In this document: positions 61,800 to 64,000 of the stretch, piece by piece
Layout of the letters: the number at the start of each line of letters is the position of its first letter
Position numbering within the stretch: position 1 is the stretch's first letter
NCBI RefSeq assembly: GCF_009389715.1
Contig: NW_024067676.1
Location: forward strand, 1,679,501-1,743,500
Direction of reading: 5' to 3'
Length of the DNA stretch: 64,000 nucleotides
DNA from: Phoenix dactylifera
Taxonomy: Eukaryota; Streptophyta; Magnoliopsida; Arecales; Arecaceae
Program-made: the position numbers and the translations under genes
The notes under the pieces: generated by a model
What the model was told of the DNA's origin: nothing
Databases searched by the model: none
The model's input: only the letters and a program-made list of their open reading frames with translations

Positions 61800-61972
61800 C
61801 CCATCCAAGGCAAGCCGAGCGGTCGGCTCTCTGCTCCCAAATCCCAACCTCCCCTTCTCCTCTTCCCTCCGCTCCGGCGCCGCCCGTTCACCGCCGCCTA
61901 CCACCGTAGGACCGTCCCGGCGTCCGACCGCGCTGCCCGAACGCCGTCCGCGGTCTCTCCCTTGTTACAAGG
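61800..61972 (+). other. Candidate 5' leader exon of a gene running off the right edge
   Basis: A GC-rich, pyrimidine-rich block ends in TACAAG followed by GTTGAC, a possible splice donor, and is followed by a (CTT)n run and CTAGGGTTT. This is the usual look of a plant gene start. Downstream, an acceptor-like TGAGGCAG at about 63838-63845 precedes a block containing a frame with WSRYKREDFCIHLNGASGKS, 63884-63988, ending at a stop. The coding start is not inside the window as far as I can tell, and I do not recognise the product. Confidence 0.4.
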
Positions 61973-64000
61973 TTGACCTTTCCCCCCTTCTTCTTCTTCT
62001 TCTTCTTCTTCTTCTTCTTCTTCTTCCTCCTTCTACTCCAACTTCGTTAATCTGTTCCAACTGGGCTTCTCATCCCCGCTTCTATCTCAGATCCCTAGGC
62101 TTGTAGTTTATTCTAGGGTTTCTTAACCATCCAAAAGCTACGCTTTTTGCCCCGGATTCCTGGTCAGTTTCGAATCTTACTCGAGATTTTTTTTCCCTAG
62201 GTTTTAAAAAAATGTTAATTCATTTATACAATTATCGATAGTTTGGAGAATATAATGTTTGTTTATCTGATTTAGATTTCTGATCTCTAAGCCATTTTAA
62301 TTCAAATTTGGAACTTTCCATGTTTATTCTGTGAACCTGTTATAAGGATCTAGCGTTTGATTCAGTGATGTAGTGGGAGTAAAATTAGATTCTTGTGCTT
62401 GATTTTTCGGTTCGGTAATACCGATCTTGCCGCAGAAAAGGAATTATAGTATTAGGATGGTTGGTGATAGAGGGACCGGATGCCATGTTTGAGATAATTA
62501 CACTATTCTTATCTTTGTTTATTTTAGTTTTCCTTCTCGACCTGTTATCTTTCACTTGAAAATTTCGATTTTCCATTGACATTTGAAGGACCTACTTCTG
62601 TGATTGAGTCATGAGACTTAGCATTCTGCTCAAAGAGTATATTGAGCTTCATGGGCAGATCAGCTTCCAACATATAGAATTTGGCATCCGGTTTACCTTA
62701 CTGATATTGATACTCCCTTGAGTCACAAGCTTTAGGGATTGGTTTTGTCAAAAATGTTCAAATATAAGGTTGTTAGTTGATCTTTAGAACCTCAAGCTAT
62801 CTGTGTTATTATTCCTTTTGTAGTTGGACGGATGCAGGTCAGTGATTTCAAGCCATTAACTGATATGGGTTAATCAGTGGCAACTTGTTAGCAAGTTGGA
62901 TCAAGTGCAGTTGGGCTGCAAGCATGCCTGCTTAAAATGGGTTTTTGCATGATTTTGGATTGACTCATATTATATTGGTCGCAGAACTCGTTTCTGATGT
63001 AGTCTCCATATGAGGGTTGGGTTTAGTTGCGTTTAGTTGGGTTTCTCGGGTCAAGTTCGTTCTTATATAAACCCAAACCCAATTCATAAGGACACGTCTG
63101 GATTGGGTTGGTTAAATGTATCAATGTTTTGCATGCAAAGAAACAACCATAAATTGTAGGCATTATGAACAACTCACTTCTGTTGTAATTAGTTCGTAAC
63201 ATATGGAAGTTAAGCTAAAAAACATATCTAACTGATTAATTACATAAAATAGTTAGATATAGCACATTCAAATTCTGTTAACAGAAGTGAACACATATCA
63301 ATGGCATGCAACACTTGCATCTTCTGTAATGCTTATCTAAACGTGTTCACATTGTCTCACTAAAATCAAAGCTAACATGCTGATTTTATCAAAAATTCAA
63401 CATTACTAATTGCACTTAAGGCATTCTGTGGTGGTCTGGGAAAAAATGTACTTGTACTAGTTCAGGTTGGGGTAGTTTTGCATGGGGCCTAACATGGTAA
63501 ATAACTGATTTAAGCTGCACCTTTTTTAATAACTGGGCCTAAAAATATTTCAAATGATTTCAGTCTGGACTGGGTCGTGTCAATTTTTGATCAAACTTGG
63601 AGCCAGAACAGGTTACTTTAATTCAATTGTGGTCTTATGTATCGTACTTTGGACCAAATGAACTTGACAATTGACAATCCATTTTGCGTAATGAACTTAC
63701 ACTGCAATTTGGCATAAAGTTTTGGTTCAGTCTCATCAAAGTGGCTTCACTTGCTTTGTAGATTATTGTTGATAGTTTTGCCATAGTTGCCAATTGCATG
63801 AATATATCTACTAAGACTGTTTATTGAACATCTTTGCTGAGGCAGATCCTCAAGGATGTAGAAAAGTTTGATCTTGTTTAGTGCTTGGAGTCGCTATAAG
63901 AGGGAAGATTTCTGTATCCACTTGAACGGTGCGAGCGGAAAGAGCGAGCCACAAAAGCAATCTCAGGCAGGAACCTCATCTTTCTCATAGTTGATGCTCC
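61973..64000. other. Probable first intron and further leader of the right-edge gene
   Basis: AT-rich with no clear coding exon. ATG TAG at 63858-63863 would be a minimal start-stop upstream frame if this part is exonic. The window ends before the gene can be identified. Confidence 0.35.
61987..62026. repeat. (CTT)n microsatellite, about 13 units
   Basis: An uninterrupted CTT run in the leader region of the right-edge transcription unit. Confidence 0.95.

Noticed and set aside
61773..62106. Frames of 67 and 108 codons at the right-edge leader
   Set aside because: They run through the CTT microsatellite as Leu repeats and have no family resemblance.
1..64000. CRISPR arrays, operons, bacterial defence or phage systems
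   Set aside because: The window is plant nuclear DNA with introns; the tandem arrays have diverged units without conserved repeat-spacer structure.

Overview
The window is nuclear DNA of a flowering plant. Multi-exon genes with ordinary plant splice sites sit in AT-rich spacers and large introns full of transposon relics. First exons are very GC-rich and later exons AT-rich (clearest in the Ppx/GppA-like gene at 38281, also at 22930 and 49329). That 5'-to-3' GC fall is typical of commelinid monocots, and a palm is my best guess, inferred from gene style and repeat types rather than from a search.

Host genes, left to right. (1) Minus strand 14127..16783: three coding exons of a BED zinc-finger / DUF659 / hAT-dimerisation protein, 799 residues, probably a domesticated transposase because the first catalytic Asp position reads Asn. 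(2) Plus strand 22930..34031: a DUF789-family gene, six exons, 430 residues, with an 8.8-kb second intron and a GC-AG third intron. (3) Plus strand 38281..45144: a Ppx/GppA-type exopolyphosphatase-like gene with an HD-like C-terminal region, about eight exons and 554 residues. (4) Plus strand 49329..57521: a heparan-alpha-glucosaminide N-acetyltransferase-like (DUF5009) multi-pass membrane protein, 13 exons and 493 residues, with an acidic dileucine vacuolar-sorting motif at the N terminus. (5) Plus strand 59169..59528: a single-exon DUF3511 protein of 119 residues. A further plus-strand transcription unit probably begins near 61.8 kb and runs off the right edge. In every multi-exon model the exon phases join without a frame error. 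The genes show no obvious joint pathway.

The left 12.5 kb and the spacers hold mobile-element remains. There are four LINE 3' tails with RNase H remnants, all on the minus strand. One TRIM retrotransposon has clear LTRs, PBS and PPT (inside an intron of the Ppx/GppA gene), and there is a second TRIM candidate. A four-copy inverted-repeat family starts with GGGTTTTTTTGCA. There are several hAT-like MITEs, a SINE-like fragment, two degenerate tandem arrays and several microsatellites.

The most interesting structure is at 20.7-22.2 kb. A 1,037-bp element with terminal inverted repeats and a 9-bp target duplication carries a broken copy of the start of a KRI1-type ribosome-biogenesis gene (a Pack-TYPE transposon). 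It is inserted inside a LINE RNase H remnant, and its captured gene was itself hit by a 29-nt poly(T) insertion with a 10-bp target duplication. That gives three nested events readable from the sequence alone.
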